DNA of 64,000 bases from Exiguobacterium sp. s48 (GCF_018617395.1 NZ_JACSKC010000002.1:1-64000), one strand, 5' to 3'; shown: positions 51,132 to 60,865, counted from the first letter of the stretch. The notes: generated by a model not told the origin, from the sequence alone. Translations and numbers: made by a program.

Positions 51132-51764
51132 TCAGTAACTGCAAGCATTGATGGCTGTCGTGAGTGCTGACTTCTCTGCGGATTGAAGGCTCAAGCCCCA
51201 GCGACTCTTCGTCTCGACCCACATCTTCGCATACGCACAACGCGCACCCGTGCGAGGAGGTTGCCATGTCGATGGATCTTGGTCTCCTTTTGAGCGGTTC
51301 GATGAAGCAGAAACCGCGATCAACTGAGGACCGTTCAAGTCGTTTGCAAAGCTTTGACGTTTTGTTGTCGTCCAGCTGCTTGCACCAGAGCGCCATGCTT
51401 CGGCGAGCGGGACGACGTGATCGATATCGATGTCAGATGCTGATGTGAACGTCAATCCGTCATAGTAACTGTACCATGAGCCGGTCGTTACCGGACATTG
51501 ATCGACGACCGAGTCAGCGTCTCGTTTCAAGACGATGTGACGTGTGTTACAACCATTTCCTTGACTTGACCAGTGTGGGAAGAGGTCGCGGCTATAGCCC
51601 GTCATCGATCCTTCATTTTTGACGGTGAGTGCGTTCAGTTTCGTGAGCGCGTCCGCTTTCGATGGGATGTTCGGTGGGAATGCAGAGACCGGTGTCGCGT
51701 CAAACGACGCGGAGATCCATACGAGCAATGTGACAAGTGCGACAGACATGAGTTTCTTCAACAT
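51132..51764 (-). CDS. Secreted HNH-family nuclease (DUF1524-like)
   Basis: 210 aa. Signal peptide (MLKKLMSVALVTLLVW to PVSA, cleavage near residue 28). The mature protein carries GYSRDLFPHW, CNTRHIVLKRDA, the HNH core DIDIDHVVPLAEAWRSGAS (D115, H116) and SSNRSKGDQDPSTWQPP (N155), and four cysteines that can pair. This is the layout of extracellular HNH nucleases from Gram-positives. Start at 51764 behind TAGGAGGC. Likely nutrient or DNA scavenging, or competition. Confidence 0.87.
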   Translation of the reverse strand: MLKKLMSVALVTLLVWISASFDATPVSAFPPNIPSKADALTKLNALTVKNEGSMTGYSRDLFPHWSSQGNGCNTRHIVLKRDADSVVDQCPVTTGSWYSYYDGLTFTSASDIDIDHVVPLAEAWRSGASSWTTTKRQSFANDLNGPQLIAVSASSNRSKGDQDPSTWQPPRTGARCAYAKMWVETKSRWGLSLQSAEKSALTTAINACSY

Positions 51765-52044
51765 AAAAAGCCTCCTACTATGTATTTGGAATGAACACTT
51801 GTCGAGCAAGTGGGCAACCTTTCATCAAACAACTAGTGAGACAAACATCACGCAATAAATCCAACTTGATCATACACAGGACGATTTTGAAAAAGTGTGA
51901 AAATCTGCAAAATGATTAGAAAGACTATCACAAATCCTTCTCCAGTATCAGCAAGGGACATGGTGTTATTTCTTTGGAACTAGTAACCGATCAGGACTGG
52001 TATAATGGGTGACATGGATGGAGAGAAAAGAAGAGGTGGATGGA

Positions 52045-53238
52045 ATGAACAAGAAAGAGATTGCGGCGATTCGCCGACAGTTTAAAGTGAATGCGACAAA
52101 GCTAAAGATTGCTGACTTATATACGATTTACATCCGGCAGGAAACGAATGAGATTTATTACGAAGAGTTGCGTCCATTCCCGTTCTTAGAAGAAGAGCAG
52201 CAAGAACTGTTTTTGACGAACTTCAAAAAAGTGCTCGGTGGGAAACTCGATGAAAAGTTATTCGAAGTGAAGTTCCAATATCCTGAGGAAGGTCAAGTCG
52301 ACCACACGCAAGGGTTGCTTTATGAAGGACTTCGTACGGAAGAGACCGACGTCTGGACGGACTATATGCAGCGCATCGCGTTGAAGATGGTAAAGGATAC
52401 ACCGTTTGAGAAAGATATGGTCGTGACGTTCATCCGGGGGAATTACAATAAGCCGACGAACCGATACTCGGAAGAGTCTGAGATTCACGCGAACGATGAA
52501 GTGTATACAACGAAGTTCATCCTCGGCAGCATCAGCCCGACAGAACTTCCGAAAAAGTCACTCGTCTTTGACTTCGTCGAGCGTGAATTCAAAGCCAGCT
52601 TGATTGTAAATCCAATTATCAAACTCGAGGCGCCAATCGGCGGATTCTTGTTCCCATGCTTCACGGATAACGCGGCCGATGTGAACCATGTCCTCTATTC
52701 GGCACATAGAGCGCATCAACCGGATATGACGTTCATTGAGAACGTGTTGAACGGTTCGGAGATCGTCACGGCAGTGGAAGAGAAGGCAGTCTTCGAAGAA
52801 GTGGTCAAAGCGGTCATCGGCGAAGAAGTCAATTCACGGACGCTCGCGACCGTTTACGATGAGATCAATCAAATCATTGTCGCGGAAGAAGAGAACGAAC
52901 GGGAAGAAGAGCGGGTAGCGATGCTCGACTCTCGTGCGGTCGAGATCGTCCTACGGGCAAGCGGTGTGGAAGATGTGACGACGGAGAAGGTCGAGCAGGC
53001 GTTCAAGCAAGTCGTCGACGATACGAAATATGAAATGAAAGCGACGAGTGTCGTTCCGAAGTATACGTCAAAATCAATCAAGATCAATACAAAGGTCGCC
53101 AATATCTCGGTCAGTCCTCAAGACTTGAAATACGTGAAGCAAGTGAACTATAAGGGGAAACCGTGCTTGCTGATTGAAGTGGAAGAGGAGACGGAGATTG
53201 AAGGGTTCAAACTCATCTCGGAGGAGTCGCTAGACTAA
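52045..53238 (+). CDS. DUF4317-family protein
   Basis: About 397 aa. It starts MNKKEIAAIRRQFKVNATKLKIADLYTIY, the DUF4317 N-terminus, behind GAGGTGGATGG. Alpha/beta protein without membrane segments or known catalytic motifs, with an acidic coiled stretch near residues 280-310 (EEENEREEERVAML). Stands alone; the gap before it (51765-52044) shows a TATAAT near 52001. A weak hairpin (53278-53306) may end it. Function unknown. Confidence 0.75.
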   Translation: MNKKEIAAIRRQFKVNATKLKIADLYTIYIRQETNEIYYEELRPFPFLEEEQQELFLTNFKKVLGGKLDEKLFEVKFQYPEEGQVDHTQGLLYEGLRTEETDVWTDYMQRIALKMVKDTPFEKDMVVTFIRGNYNKPTNRYSEESEIHANDEVYTTKFILGSISPTELPKKSLVFDFVEREFKASLIVNPIIKLEAPIGGFLFPCFTDNAADVNHVLYSAHRAHQPDMTFIENVLNGSEIVTAVEEKAVFEEVVKAVIGEEVNSRTLATVYDEINQIIVAEEENEREEERVAMLDSRAVEIVLRASGVEDVTTEKVEQAFKQVVDDTKYEMKATSVVPKYTSKSIKINTKVANISVSPQDLKYVKQVNYKGKPCLLIEVEEETEIEGFKLISEESLD

Positions 53239-53397
53239 TCGAGTATGTTGTAGTGTTCATGAGTGAACGTTCAAGCTAAGAGTCCAAGGTGTAAACATTG
53301 GGCTCTATCTTTGTTAATTTTCAGAGTATTTCGTGTGCGCTCCGACACCTATATGGTAACATAAGGTAATCGGATATTAACTTAAAGGTGGATAATT

Positions 53398-53598
53398 ATG
53401 AAAAATTTATCAGCTGTGATTTTATTGTGTTCCTCTCTATGGATGGGTATTTATTTATATGGAGAATATGCTATTAGTTCTGTTAAATTTGATATTTCTT
53501 TAGTGACATTTCCGGTAGCGCTTTTTATATTGTCTATCGTATTCTTTTTATCTCCTAAAGAAGGTTTTCAATCTAAAGAACATAAATTGAATGATTGA
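53398..53598 (+). CDS. Small membrane protein of unknown function
   Basis: 66 aa, AT-rich. AAAGGTGG lies just before the ATG. Two hydrophobic helices (LSAVILLCSSLWMGIYLYG; VTFPVALFILSIVFFL) with a polar C-terminal tail. Probably an inner-membrane protein. Its lower GC than neighbouring genes suggests recent acquisition. Not recognised. Confidence 0.5.
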   Translation: MKNLSAVILLCSSLWMGIYLYGEYAISSVKFDISLVTFPVALFILSIVFFLSPKEGFQSKEHKLND

Positions 53599-53810
53599 TT
53601 AAGAATTCAGAAAAACTCAATCATCTATTGAAAAACAATAGAAAAGAGCATAAGGGTAAACTGCTATCACTTTCTGTGATAGACCAGGCAGGGCCTGGAG
53701 GATTCGTGATATCGTCAAAACTCCAGAAACGGCACGAAATGGGCCACTTTTTTGATTCGTCGTTCGCAACGTACTGAACAGGAAGGGAGAAATTAATCTC
53801 CCCTTTTTTA
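53599..53810 (+). other. Region of hairpins ending in a terminator, no clear gene
   Basis: Two perfect hairpins follow each other: CTATCAC/GTGATAG (53664-53682) and CCAGGC/GCCTGG (53684-53698). An intrinsic terminator (AGGGAGA, AATTAA, TCTCCCCT, then T) closes the region at 53784-53810. A 60-codon frame runs through it but lacks a ribosome site. It may be the structured 3' end of the preceding transcript, a small RNA, or a mobile-element scar. Confidence 0.3.
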
Positions 53811-53958
53811 TTGGTTTTTACATATCAGAGTTCTGCACTCGCTCTTAAAACGAGTAGGTTCATCTAGCTGATGCAACGAAGTAGATCGGTCACCAATGCG
53901 GTTCCAGCATGTGAGTGAGGAAGGTTGAATTCAATCTTTGATACAGGTATGATACAGG

Positions 53959-53972
53959 TGAAAACGTTTTCT
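53959..53972. promoter_or_regulatory. cre-like (CcpA) site without an obvious target
   Basis: TGAAAACGTTTTCT fits the catabolite-responsive element except for the last base. A second palindromic AAAGCGCTTT lies about 40 bp on. No gene starts within reach on either strand except the far dbpA-type gene, which ends here, so a function is doubtful. Confidence 0.3.
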
Positions 53973-54027
53973 AAAAGCCATATTTTTTTAGTGTTCATCA
54001 AAAGCGCTTTCGTTATTGGTGAGATAA

Positions 54028-54061
54028 CAAAAAACCTCAAAGACGAACATCATCTTTGAGG
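54028..54061 (-). terminator. Terminator of the DbpA-type helicase gene
   Basis: On the minus strand CCTCAAAGATGATGTTCG and the matching TCTTTGAGG form a stem followed by T6. Confidence 0.85.
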
Positions 54062-54072
54062 CGAAATAATCA

Positions 54073-55518
54073 TTATTTACGGGCTTTACTGACTTTGAGT
54101 TTCTTCCCTTTGACAGGCGTTGTCTCCATCGCTTGAAGAACGATCGAACCTTTTCCGTTCAGAATATCGACGTACGTCATCTGATCGTTGATCGTGATGA
54201 TTCCGATGTCGTCAGCGGATACGCCAGGAATTTTGGCGATCGTTCCGACGAAGTCGACGGCGCGAAGTTTTTTCTTCTTCCCGCCACTGAAGTGAAGCTT
54301 CATGATGTCCTGGTTAATACGAGCCGTCTTGTTGTTTCGAACGACACGTCGTCCGCTCAACTTCTGCTCAAAGGCATCTTGGTTAGCCGCGACTTCCGCT
54401 TCCGTCGGCGCATCGATCATCGGAATCTCGAATTGAACGTATGATTCAATCGCGTTAATGAGACGTTCTTCCTGACGGGTCATGAGCGTGATCGCTGTCC
54501 CTTGTTTGCCGGCACGTCCGGTACGACCTGTACGGTGGACGTAACTTTCCTTTTCGACAGGAACATCATAGTTGATAACGAGTTCGACGTTGTCGACATC
54601 GATTCCACGTGCTGCGACGTCTGTTGCCACGAGGTAGCGGAAGTTACCCATCTTGAATCCGTTCATGACGGCGAAACGGTCCTCTTGTTCGAGTCCGCCG
54701 TGAAGGCGTTCAGCCGAGTAACCGGCTTTGTCGAGCTCGGCGTACACCGTGTCGACGTTCTCTTTCGTCCGGCAGAAAATCATACAGCTGTCCGGGTTCT
54801 CGACGACTGTGATGTCTTGAAGCACAGCCAGTTTCTCGTTCCGGTGAACCGGGAGGAGACGGTGCTCGATTGTCGAAGCAGTCATGCCTGTCGATTCGAT
54901 CGCGACACGTGCCGGAGCATTCATATGCTTTTGGCAAAGACGTTCGATATCTTGTGGGAATGTTGCGGAGAAGACCATCGTGACGCGGTCTTTCGGCAAC
55001 TGTTGAAGAATCTTCTCAACGTCAGCGAGGAAGCCGCGGTTGAGCATCTCGTCCGCTTCATCGATGATCAAGTATTCGACGCGGTCGAGTGAGAGGGTCT
55101 CACGCTCGATATGGTCCATGACGCGACCTGGCGTACCGACGACGATATGTGTCTTTTGTTTCAACTCTTCACGCTGTTTCGAGAACGGTTCTTTCCCGTA
55201 GACGGCAGTCGCTTTGATTCGTTTGAAACGTCCGATGTTCGTCATGTCTTCCCGTACTTGAACGGCGAGTTCGCGTGTCGGTGTCAAGACGAGCACTTGG
55301 GGTTTATTTTCGGCCCAGTCGATGAGCTCGATGACCGGAATCCCGAAAGCAGCTGTCTTTCCACTTCCGGTCTGTGCTTTGACGATTAAGTCTTCGCGCT
55401 CGAGCGCACGTGGGATGACCTGCTGTTGTACCTCAGTCGGTGATTCGTATTTCATAATGCCTAGCGCGCGGGTAATCTCGTCGCTCAGGCGATAATCAGT
55501 AAATTGCTGTTTGTTCAT
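54073..55518 (-). CDS. dbpA: DEAD-box RNA helicase, DbpA/YxiN type
   Basis: 481 aa, as YxiN of B. subtilis (479). ATP-dependent RNA helicase in 50S ribosome assembly. Motif [15 protein letters not shown], Ia [52 protein letters not shown]. The C-terminal domain ([36 protein letters not shown]) is the RNA-binding domain that recognises 23S rRNA hairpin 92. Start at MNKQQF with GAGGTT upstream; a slightly longer frame exists. It stands alone. Confidence 0.9.
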   Translation of the reverse strand: MNKQQFTDYRLSDEITRALGIMKYESPTEVQQQVIPRALEREDLIVKAQTGSGKTAAFGIPVIELIDWAENKPQVLVLTPTRELAVQVREDMTNIGRFKRIKATAVYGKEPFSKQREELKQKTHIVVGTPGRVMDHIERETLSLDRVEYLIIDEADEMLNRGFLADVEKILQQLPKDRVTMVFSATFPQDIERLCQKHMNAPARVAIESTGMTASTIEHRLLPVHRNEKLAVLQDITVVENPDSCMIFCRTKENVDTVYAELDKAGYSAERLHGGLEQEDRFAVMNGFKMGNFRYLVATDVAARGIDVDNVELVINYDVPVEKESYVHRTGRTGRAGKQGTAITLMTRQEERLINAIESYVQFEIPMIDAPTEAEVAANQDAFEQKLSGRRVVRNNKTARINQDIMKLHFSGGKKKKLRAVDFVGTIAKIPGVSADDIGIITINDQMTYVDILNGKGSIVLQAMETTPVKGKKLKVSKARK

Positions 55519-55635
55519 GGGTAACCTCATTCTTTCGTGAAAACTTCTGCTTCAGAAAATTTCAATATCTATTTGCAATACCCCTCATTATACATGAAAG
55601 CGAGTCATAAGTCGTTCGAAGGTCAATATTCATTT

Positions 55636-56409
55636 TTACAAGGTGAATGAACAGAGTAGAGTTTCATTTTTTAAAAATTGTGGGTGATCTTGCATAGACT
55701 GAAGAAACAGCATTTGAATTTTTTCGCGTGATGCTCGGATGCTCGTGGTATCGATTGTATGAGGGAACGCGTCTAGATAACTCTGAACAAATAAAGGTTG
55801 CAACGTATGGTATGCCTTAAATTGATGAGCTTTCTTTTCTTCTTTCAATGTCTGCACGAGGAGTGTCAGGGATCTTAACTCTTCAAGCATATTGAGCGCA
55901 TAAATGAAGTTGTTTCGTTTTAGTTCTTTTTCTAGTGCGTGGCTCAGATAGAAAAATTCAAATGAGGGGTCTATATGGAATCGGTAAGGCGTTTCTTGAT
56001 TTTGAAAAAGCTCATCCTCTTTTGTCATTTTTGCTAAAACTCTGTCGTCTTTGTCTAATATGACTCGCCATAAAGGAGAGCGAACCGTTAACTTTTCCAA
56101 AGGGACAATCGAAACATTGAACTCAAGCCCGTTTTTAAGAATTACGATGAGCAGAAACATATCAGACGAGAATTTTTTCTCTTTTACGATGATGTGATCA
56201 AGTGTTGAAAAATATGTAGCCAGTTCTTCTTTTACATCAGTTGAGCTAACGTGTGAGGAACTAGCAACCATCAAATCGATATCCGAGTAAATATCTTGGT
56301 ATCCATTCACACCAGAACCTAGCTGAACCACGCCCTCTACATTAACGTTGTTTTGTAACTCTTGAATAAATTGAGTCAAATGTGCATCCCGAGTTTCTGC
56401 GCTATACAT
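55636..56409 (-). CDS. Nucleotidyltransferase-fold protein (second copy type)
   Basis: 257 aa. Nucleotidyltransferase motif VQLGSGVNGYQDIYSDIDLMVA (residues 27-48; catalytic Asp in DID) with a third candidate acidic residue in EFNVSIVP. The C-terminal half is helical. GC is lower than in neighbours. By layout it resembles aminoglycoside-adenylyltransferase-like proteins, but the substrate cannot be told from the sequence and no resistance is claimed. Unrelated in detail to the gene at 13039-13794. Confidence 0.65.
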   Translation of the reverse strand: MYSAETRDAHLTQFIQELQNNVNVEGVVQLGSGVNGYQDIYSDIDLMVASSSHVSSTDVKEELATYFSTLDHIIVKEKKFSSDMFLLIVILKNGLEFNVSIVPLEKLTVRSPLWRVILDKDDRVLAKMTKEDELFQNQETPYRFHIDPSFEFFYLSHALEKELKRNNFIYALNMLEELRSLTLLVQTLKEEKKAHQFKAYHTLQPLFVQSYLDAFPHTIDTTSIRASREKIQMLFLQSMQDHPQFLKNETLLCSFTL

Positions 56410-56503
56410 ATAAATTCTCCTTTTTTAAAGATTAGTACCGTATTCTACCAGGTCAAGCAAATTCCTTTTTTGATTGATTATTTTTACGAAGGAGTGAAGT
56501 CAA

Positions 56504-57577
56504 ATGAGTCTCTACGCACAATGGATGGAATCATTAAAGTCTACAAATCATGTTGTCGTTTCGAACTACCTCGAAACCGTCATCAAACCAATCCCGGATT
56601 CAGCTCGTACCGGCGACCTTGATCCACGCGTCTTTGCGACGTTGACCGCAAATCATTCTTCACACGATGAACCGGATACAGTATTTGACCTCGAGTATGA
56701 ACGCGCTAGCATGGGTTGGCCGAATCAAGATCGGACGACGACTGATATCAAAACGGAGTATCTCACGATTCCTAGTGAGGATGGTGACATTCCGGTTCGT
56801 CTGTATCGTCCGAGTCATACTGAAGCCATCCCAGCCATCCTCTTCTTCCATGGTGGCGGCTTCTTCGGAGGAACGCTCGATACGGTCGAGAACCCTTGTA
56901 AGTTGCTCGCAGAACAGGCGAACGCGGTCGTCATCTCCGTCGATTATCGTCTTGCCCCGGAGCATCCGTTCCCGGCCGGATTGAATGACTGTTACCGCGC
57001 CTTTGAATGGGTACACGCACATTCGAATGAGTTGAACATCCTCAAAGACCGAATCGGCGTCGCCGGAGACAGTGCCGGAGGCAACTTGGCGACCGCTTGC
57101 TGTCTGATGGAGCAAGAACGAGGGGAGGGTCGCATTTGTTATCAAGCGCTCGTCTATCCTGTCGTCAATCTGGGATCGATTCCGACAGATGATTTTGAAT
57201 GGACGCTCGATGCGTACGATATCTCACACCATCACGACCTGATTCGAGATGTCGTGCTCGCTCTCGCCGACACGGATTCGCTATTAAATGACCTCTATCT
57301 TCAAGGGGAGGTGGATGTCACGCATCCGCTCGTCTCACCATTATTCGCAGACGATGTCTCAGGCCAACCACCGACTTTGATTGTGACGGCCGAGTACGAT
57401 TACTTACGACTCGAAGGGGAGGCGTATGCGCGGAAACTGGCACGAGCGGGTGTCCCGACACGCCTCATTCAATATCGGGGGATGGACCATGCCTTCATGG
57501 ACAAGTTGGGAGACTATCCACAGGCAGACGATTGTATGAATGTAATCGCAAAAGGACTTAAGGAGCTGACGAAATGA
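56504..57577 (+). CDS. Alpha/beta hydrolase, hormone-sensitive-lipase family
   Basis: 357 aa, ATG behind GAAGGAGTG. Oxyanion-hole motif FFHGGGFFGG (near 117), nucleophile GDSAGGNLAT (Ser near 190), late Asp in VTAEYDYLRLEGEAYA and His in YRGMDHAFMDK, the complete triad of acetyl-hydrolase/esterase type enzymes. Cytoplasmic. It overlaps the GH3 gene by 4 bp (ATGA), so the two probably act together, for example on acylated plant or microbial sugars. Confidence 0.88.
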   Translation: MSLYAQWMESLKSTNHVVVSNYLETVIKPIPDSARTGDLDPRVFATLTANHSSHDEPDTVFDLEYERASMGWPNQDRTTTDIKTEYLTIPSEDGDIPVRLYRPSHTEAIPAILFFHGGGFFGGTLDTVENPCKLLAEQANAVVISVDYRLAPEHPFPAGLNDCYRAFEWVHAHSNELNILKDRIGVAGDSAGGNLATACCLMEQERGEGRICYQALVYPVVNLGSIPTDDFEWTLDAYDISHHHDLIRDVVLALADTDSLLNDLYLQGEVDVTHPLVSPLFADDVSGQPPTLIVTAEYDYLRLEGEAYARKLARAGVPTRLIQYRGMDHAFMDKLGDYPQADDCMNVIAKGLKELTK

Positions 57578-60348
57578 AACAGTATACATTGGATTGGACT
57601 CGTTATGAGGAATTGGCACGTCAAGCGGTCGCGGAAGGCGTCGTGTTAGTCAAAAACGAACAGAAGACCCTCCCATTACAGTCAGGGACGAAGCTCGCCG
57701 TATTTGGTCGTAGCCAGTTCCATTACTACAAGAGCGGTACCGGTTCAGGCGGGATGGTGAACGTCGGGCACATCACGACACCGCTCGAAGCACTACACGA
57801 GCGTCCAGACATTCACATCAATGAATCGCTCTATGCGACGTATGAGGAATGGGTGAAGGAGAATCCGTTCGACCAAGGTGTCGGCTGGGCCGGTGAACCG
57901 TGGTCGCAACAGGAGATGGACGTAACGGACGAACTCGTCGAACAGGCGGCACAAGAATCAGATGTCGCCCTCATCATGATTGGACGTACGGCAGGAGAAG
58001 ACCGTGACAACACGGCCAATCCGGGTAGTTACTTATTGACGGATATCGAACATGCGATGATCGAGCGCGTGACGAAACGCTTCGACAAGACGGTCGTCGT
58101 GTTGAACGTTGGGAACATCATCGACATGAAGTGGGCGAATGAGCCGAGTGCCATCCTCTATGCATGGCAAGGTGGGATGGAAGGTGGAAAAGGACTCATC
58201 GACGTGCTCGTCGGAGATGTGAGTCCTTCCGGGAAACTGACGGATACGATTGCTCACTCGATTGAAGATTATCCGTCGACGAAGAACTTTGGTCATGCAG
58301 ATAAAGGAATTTATCAAGAAGACATCTATGTCGGTTATCGCTACTTCGAAACGTTCGCCAAGGAGGATGTCTTATATCCATTCGGATTCGGACTATCTTA
58401 CACGACGTTCAAAACGGAGGTAAAGCGTACCGCAGAAACTGATGGTGTCCTGACGGTCGAGGTGGAAGTGACGAACACGGATGACTGTGACGGGAAAGAA
58501 GTCGTCCAACTCTACGTCGAAAAACCGCAAGGAAAACTCGGAAATCCGCTCCGGTCACTGGTGGCGTTCGAGAAGACGGTACTTCTTGAACCGGGTGAGC
58601 GCCAAATCCTTTCGTTCAACGTCCACATGACTGACTTTGCGAGCTACGACGATTCTGGCGTGACGGGTCATGAATCAAGCTTCGTTCTAGAGGCGGGGGC
58701 ATATCGCTTATATGTCGGAACGGATGTGCGTTCGGCTACACTCGCTTTCGAAGTTGAGCAGCAGGAGCAACGAGTCCTTGAGACGTTGAGTGAAAATATG
58801 GCACCCGTCCTCCCGTTCGAACGGATGAAACCGATTCAAGGCGAACGAGGATTGGAAGTGGGTTACGAGTCCACACCGCTTCGCGCTGTTGACGTCGAGA
58901 CGCGTTATTTGGAAGAACGTCCTGAGACGAGACCGTTCACAGATGACCAAGGCATCAAATTGAGTGATGTGTATCATGGGAAGGCTTCGCTCGACACATT
59001 CTTGGATCAATTGACGGATGAAGATTTGGCGACAATCGTCCGCGGACAAGGGATGAACTCACCACGCGTCACACCGGGAACGGCAGCTGCGTTTGGTGGC
59101 GTATCCGACCGATTGAACGAATTCGGAATTCCAGCGGCCTGTTGTGCCGATGGTCCATCCGGTATTCGCATGGATATCGGGACGAAGGCGTTCGCACTTC
59201 CGAACGGAACACTGTTGGCATCCACGTTCAATGTCGCCCTCGTCGAAGACTTGTTCGAGATGACAGGACTTGAGATGCGAAAAAATCGCGTCGACACGTT
59301 GCTTGGACCCGGGATGAACATTCACCGCAACCCGTTGAACGGACGGAACTTCGAGTACTTCTCAGAAGATCCGCATGTGACTGGTAAGATGGCGGTTGCT
59401 CAATTGAACGGGATGCATCGCATTGGTGTGACGGGTACACTCAAGCACTTCAGCGCCAACAACCAGGAGGCGCATCGTCACGATATCGACTCGGTCGTCT
59501 CGGAACGCGCGTTACGCGAGATTTATTTGAAAGGGTTCGAGATGGCGGTGAAAGAAGGGCGCGCATCGTCCATCATGACGACATATGGTGCAGTCAACGG
59601 CATCTGGACGGCAGGTCTATATGATCAAAACACGCGTATCTTACGGGACGAGTGGGGCTTTGACGGCATCGTCATGACAGACTGGTGGGCAAAAGTGAAC
59701 TTCCGTGAGGATGAGTCGGCCAATCGTCAAAACACGGCAGCGATGGTTCGCTCGCAAAACGACTTGTACATGGTGGTAGATCGCCCGGACCTCAACTCAT
59801 TCGAGGATAATACGATGGCATCGCTCGAAGAAGGCGTGGTGACACGAGGCGAGTTGTTGCGGAGCGCGCGCAATATTTGTGCGTTCATCTTGAAATCACC
59901 GGCGATGGAGCGTCTTCTCGGGATTCATGATGGTTCGGTCGAGGTGCTCGGCTTTGAAGATGAGACGAATCAACAGGATGCATTTGAGTTAGACTATCAA
60001 CATCTCGAAAACGGGGAACACGTCGATTTGTCAGGAATCGATACCTCGACAGGGAACACGCACGTCTTCGCCATCTCAGTCGACCAAACGGGGACGTATG
60101 ACATCACGTTGACGGCCCGTTCGAACGCGGGAGAGTTGGCACAGATGCCGGTGACATTGTTTGCGAACAATATCCCAGGTGCGACGTTCACGTTTAACGG
60201 GACGGACGGAGAATGGGTGACACAGACGAAACAGGTCTTCTTCTTGAACCAGCATAATTATCTCCAACTCTATTTCGCACTGAGCGGATTAGAAGTGAAG
60301 GATGTATCCTTCACGCTCGCGGATGAATTCAGTATGAAGAACGGCTGA
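57574..60348 (+). CDS. GH3 glycoside hydrolase with permuted domain order
   Basis: 924 aa, no signal peptide. The order is: GH3 C-type alpha/beta sandwich first (about 15-275), fibronectin-III-like domain (about 295-385), then the GH3 N-type TIM barrel (about 460-770) with LKHFSANNQEAHRH (622-636) and nucleophile MTDWW (D703), and a C-terminal beta-sandwich (about 800-915) resembling a carbohydrate-binding module. Such reversed domain order is known from some ruminal beta-glucosidases. Probable intracellular beta-glucosidase or related activity on imported oligosaccharides. Coupled to the esterase gene. Confidence 0.88.
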   Translation: MKQYTLDWTRYEELARQAVAEGVVLVKNEQKTLPLQSGTKLAVFGRSQFHYYKSGTGSGGMVNVGHITTPLEALHERPDIHINESLYATYEEWVKENPFDQGVGWAGEPWSQQEMDVTDELVEQAAQESDVALIMIGRTAGEDRDNTANPGSYLLTDIEHAMIERVTKRFDKTVVVLNVGNIIDMKWANEPSAILYAWQGGMEGGKGLIDVLVGDVSPSGKLTDTIAHSIEDYPSTKNFGHADKGIYQEDIYVGYRYFETFAKEDVLYPFGFGLSYTTFKTEVKRTAETDGVLTVEVEVTNTDDCDGKEVVQLYVEKPQGKLGNPLRSLVAFEKTVLLEPGERQILSFNVHMTDFASYDDSGVTGHESSFVLEAGAYRLYVGTDVRSATLAFEVEQQEQRVLETLSENMAPVLPFERMKPIQGERGLEVGYESTPLRAVDVETRYLEERPETRPFTDDQGIKLSDVYHGKASLDTFLDQLTDEDLATIVRGQGMNSPRVTPGTAAAFGGVSDRLNEFGIPAACCADGPSGIRMDIGTKAFALPNGTLLASTFNVALVEDLFEMTGLEMRKNRVDTLLGPGMNIHRNPLNGRNFEYFSEDPHVTGKMAVAQLNGMHRIGVTGTLKHFSANNQEAHRHDIDSVVSERALREIYLKGFEMAVKEGRASSIMTTYGAVNGIWTAGLYDQNTRILRDEWGFDGIVMTDWWAKVNFREDESANRQNTAAMVRSQNDLYMVVDRPDLNSFEDNTMASLEEGVVTRGELLRSARNICAFILKSPAMERLLGIHDGSVEVLGFEDETNQQDAFELDYQHLENGEHVDLSGIDTSTGNTHVFAISVDQTGTYDITLTARSNAGELAQMPVTLFANNIPGATFTFNGTDGEWVTQTKQVFFLNQHNYLQLYFALSGLEVKDVSFTLADEFSMKNG

Positions 60349-60420
60349 GTCGCCCTTTTGTCGATTCATTGAATTCGGTATAATCGAAAGAACGACACAT
60401 CGCAAAGGAGGCGCATACCC

Positions 60421-60537
60421 GTGGAAAATCGGCTTCGATTTTCTAGGTCTTCACGCACTCATGCAAAGCCATTTGGACGAAAGGCGATCACTTGCATGGG
60501 GCGAAACGAATACCTTGATCGCTTGATTTTAACGTAA
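60421..60537 (+). CDS. Candidate 38-aa basic peptide
   Basis: GTG start 9 bp after AAAGGAGG, a strong ribosome site. The peptide begins VENRLRFSRSSRTHAKPFG and ends RLILT; it is Arg/Lys-rich with one Cys. A TATAAT (60379-60384) lies upstream. No family recognised. It could be a leader peptide for the next gene. Confidence 0.4.
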   Translation: MENRLRFSRSSRTHAKPFGRKAITCMGRNEYLDRLILT

Positions 60538-60591
60538 ACCACTTGGCTTTGCTCCCTTATCGGATTGGATTCATTCAATAAGGAGCGAGGT

Positions 60592-60861
60592 ATGATGAAG
60601 TACGTCAATGCGCAACAAATCCTGCCAGAACGATTGTTGCAAGAGGTGCAACAATACGTACAAGGTGAAACGTTATATGTGCCTACCCCGACTGACACGA
60701 AACGGAAATGGGGGACGGTCAACGGTGGAAAACAATTACTTGAGGAACGAAACGAAGCTATACGCGCAGCGTTTCGGAATGGAGAGCGAATCGAAAATCT
60801 GGCCAAGTCCTATCATTTGGCGACGCATACGATTCGAAAGATTGTATACCGCTCGACATGA
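60592..60861 (+). CDS. CD3324-family protein (Mor-like DNA-binding fold)
   Basis: About 89 aa. It starts MMKYVNAQQILPERLLQEVQQYV and contains YVPTPTDTKRKWG and a C-terminal helix-turn-helix IRAAFRNGERIENLAKSYHLATHTIRKIVY. It matches small Firmicute proteins related to the Mor transcription activator. The ribosome site AAGGAGC can pair with GCTCCCTTAT about 25 bp upstream, which may modulate translation. A strong terminator follows. Confidence 0.75.
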   Translation: MMKYVNAQQILPERLLQEVQQYVQGETLYVPTPTDTKRKWGTVNGGKQLLEERNEAIRAAFRNGERIENLAKSYHLATHTIRKIVYRST

Positions 60862-60865
60862 AGGA

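Noticed and set aside
53595-53777. 60-codon frame after the small membrane protein gene
   Set aside because: No ribosome site, overlaps two perfect hairpins, and no recognisable sequence.
54502-55092. Open frame of about 196 codons opposite the DEAD-box helicase
   Set aside because: Antisense shadow of a gene with clear motifs; low-complexity Val/Asp/Phe composition typical of shadow frames.
55636-56409. Aminoglycoside resistance gene
   Set aside because: Only the general nucleotidyltransferase motif is visible; the substrate cannot be assigned from it.
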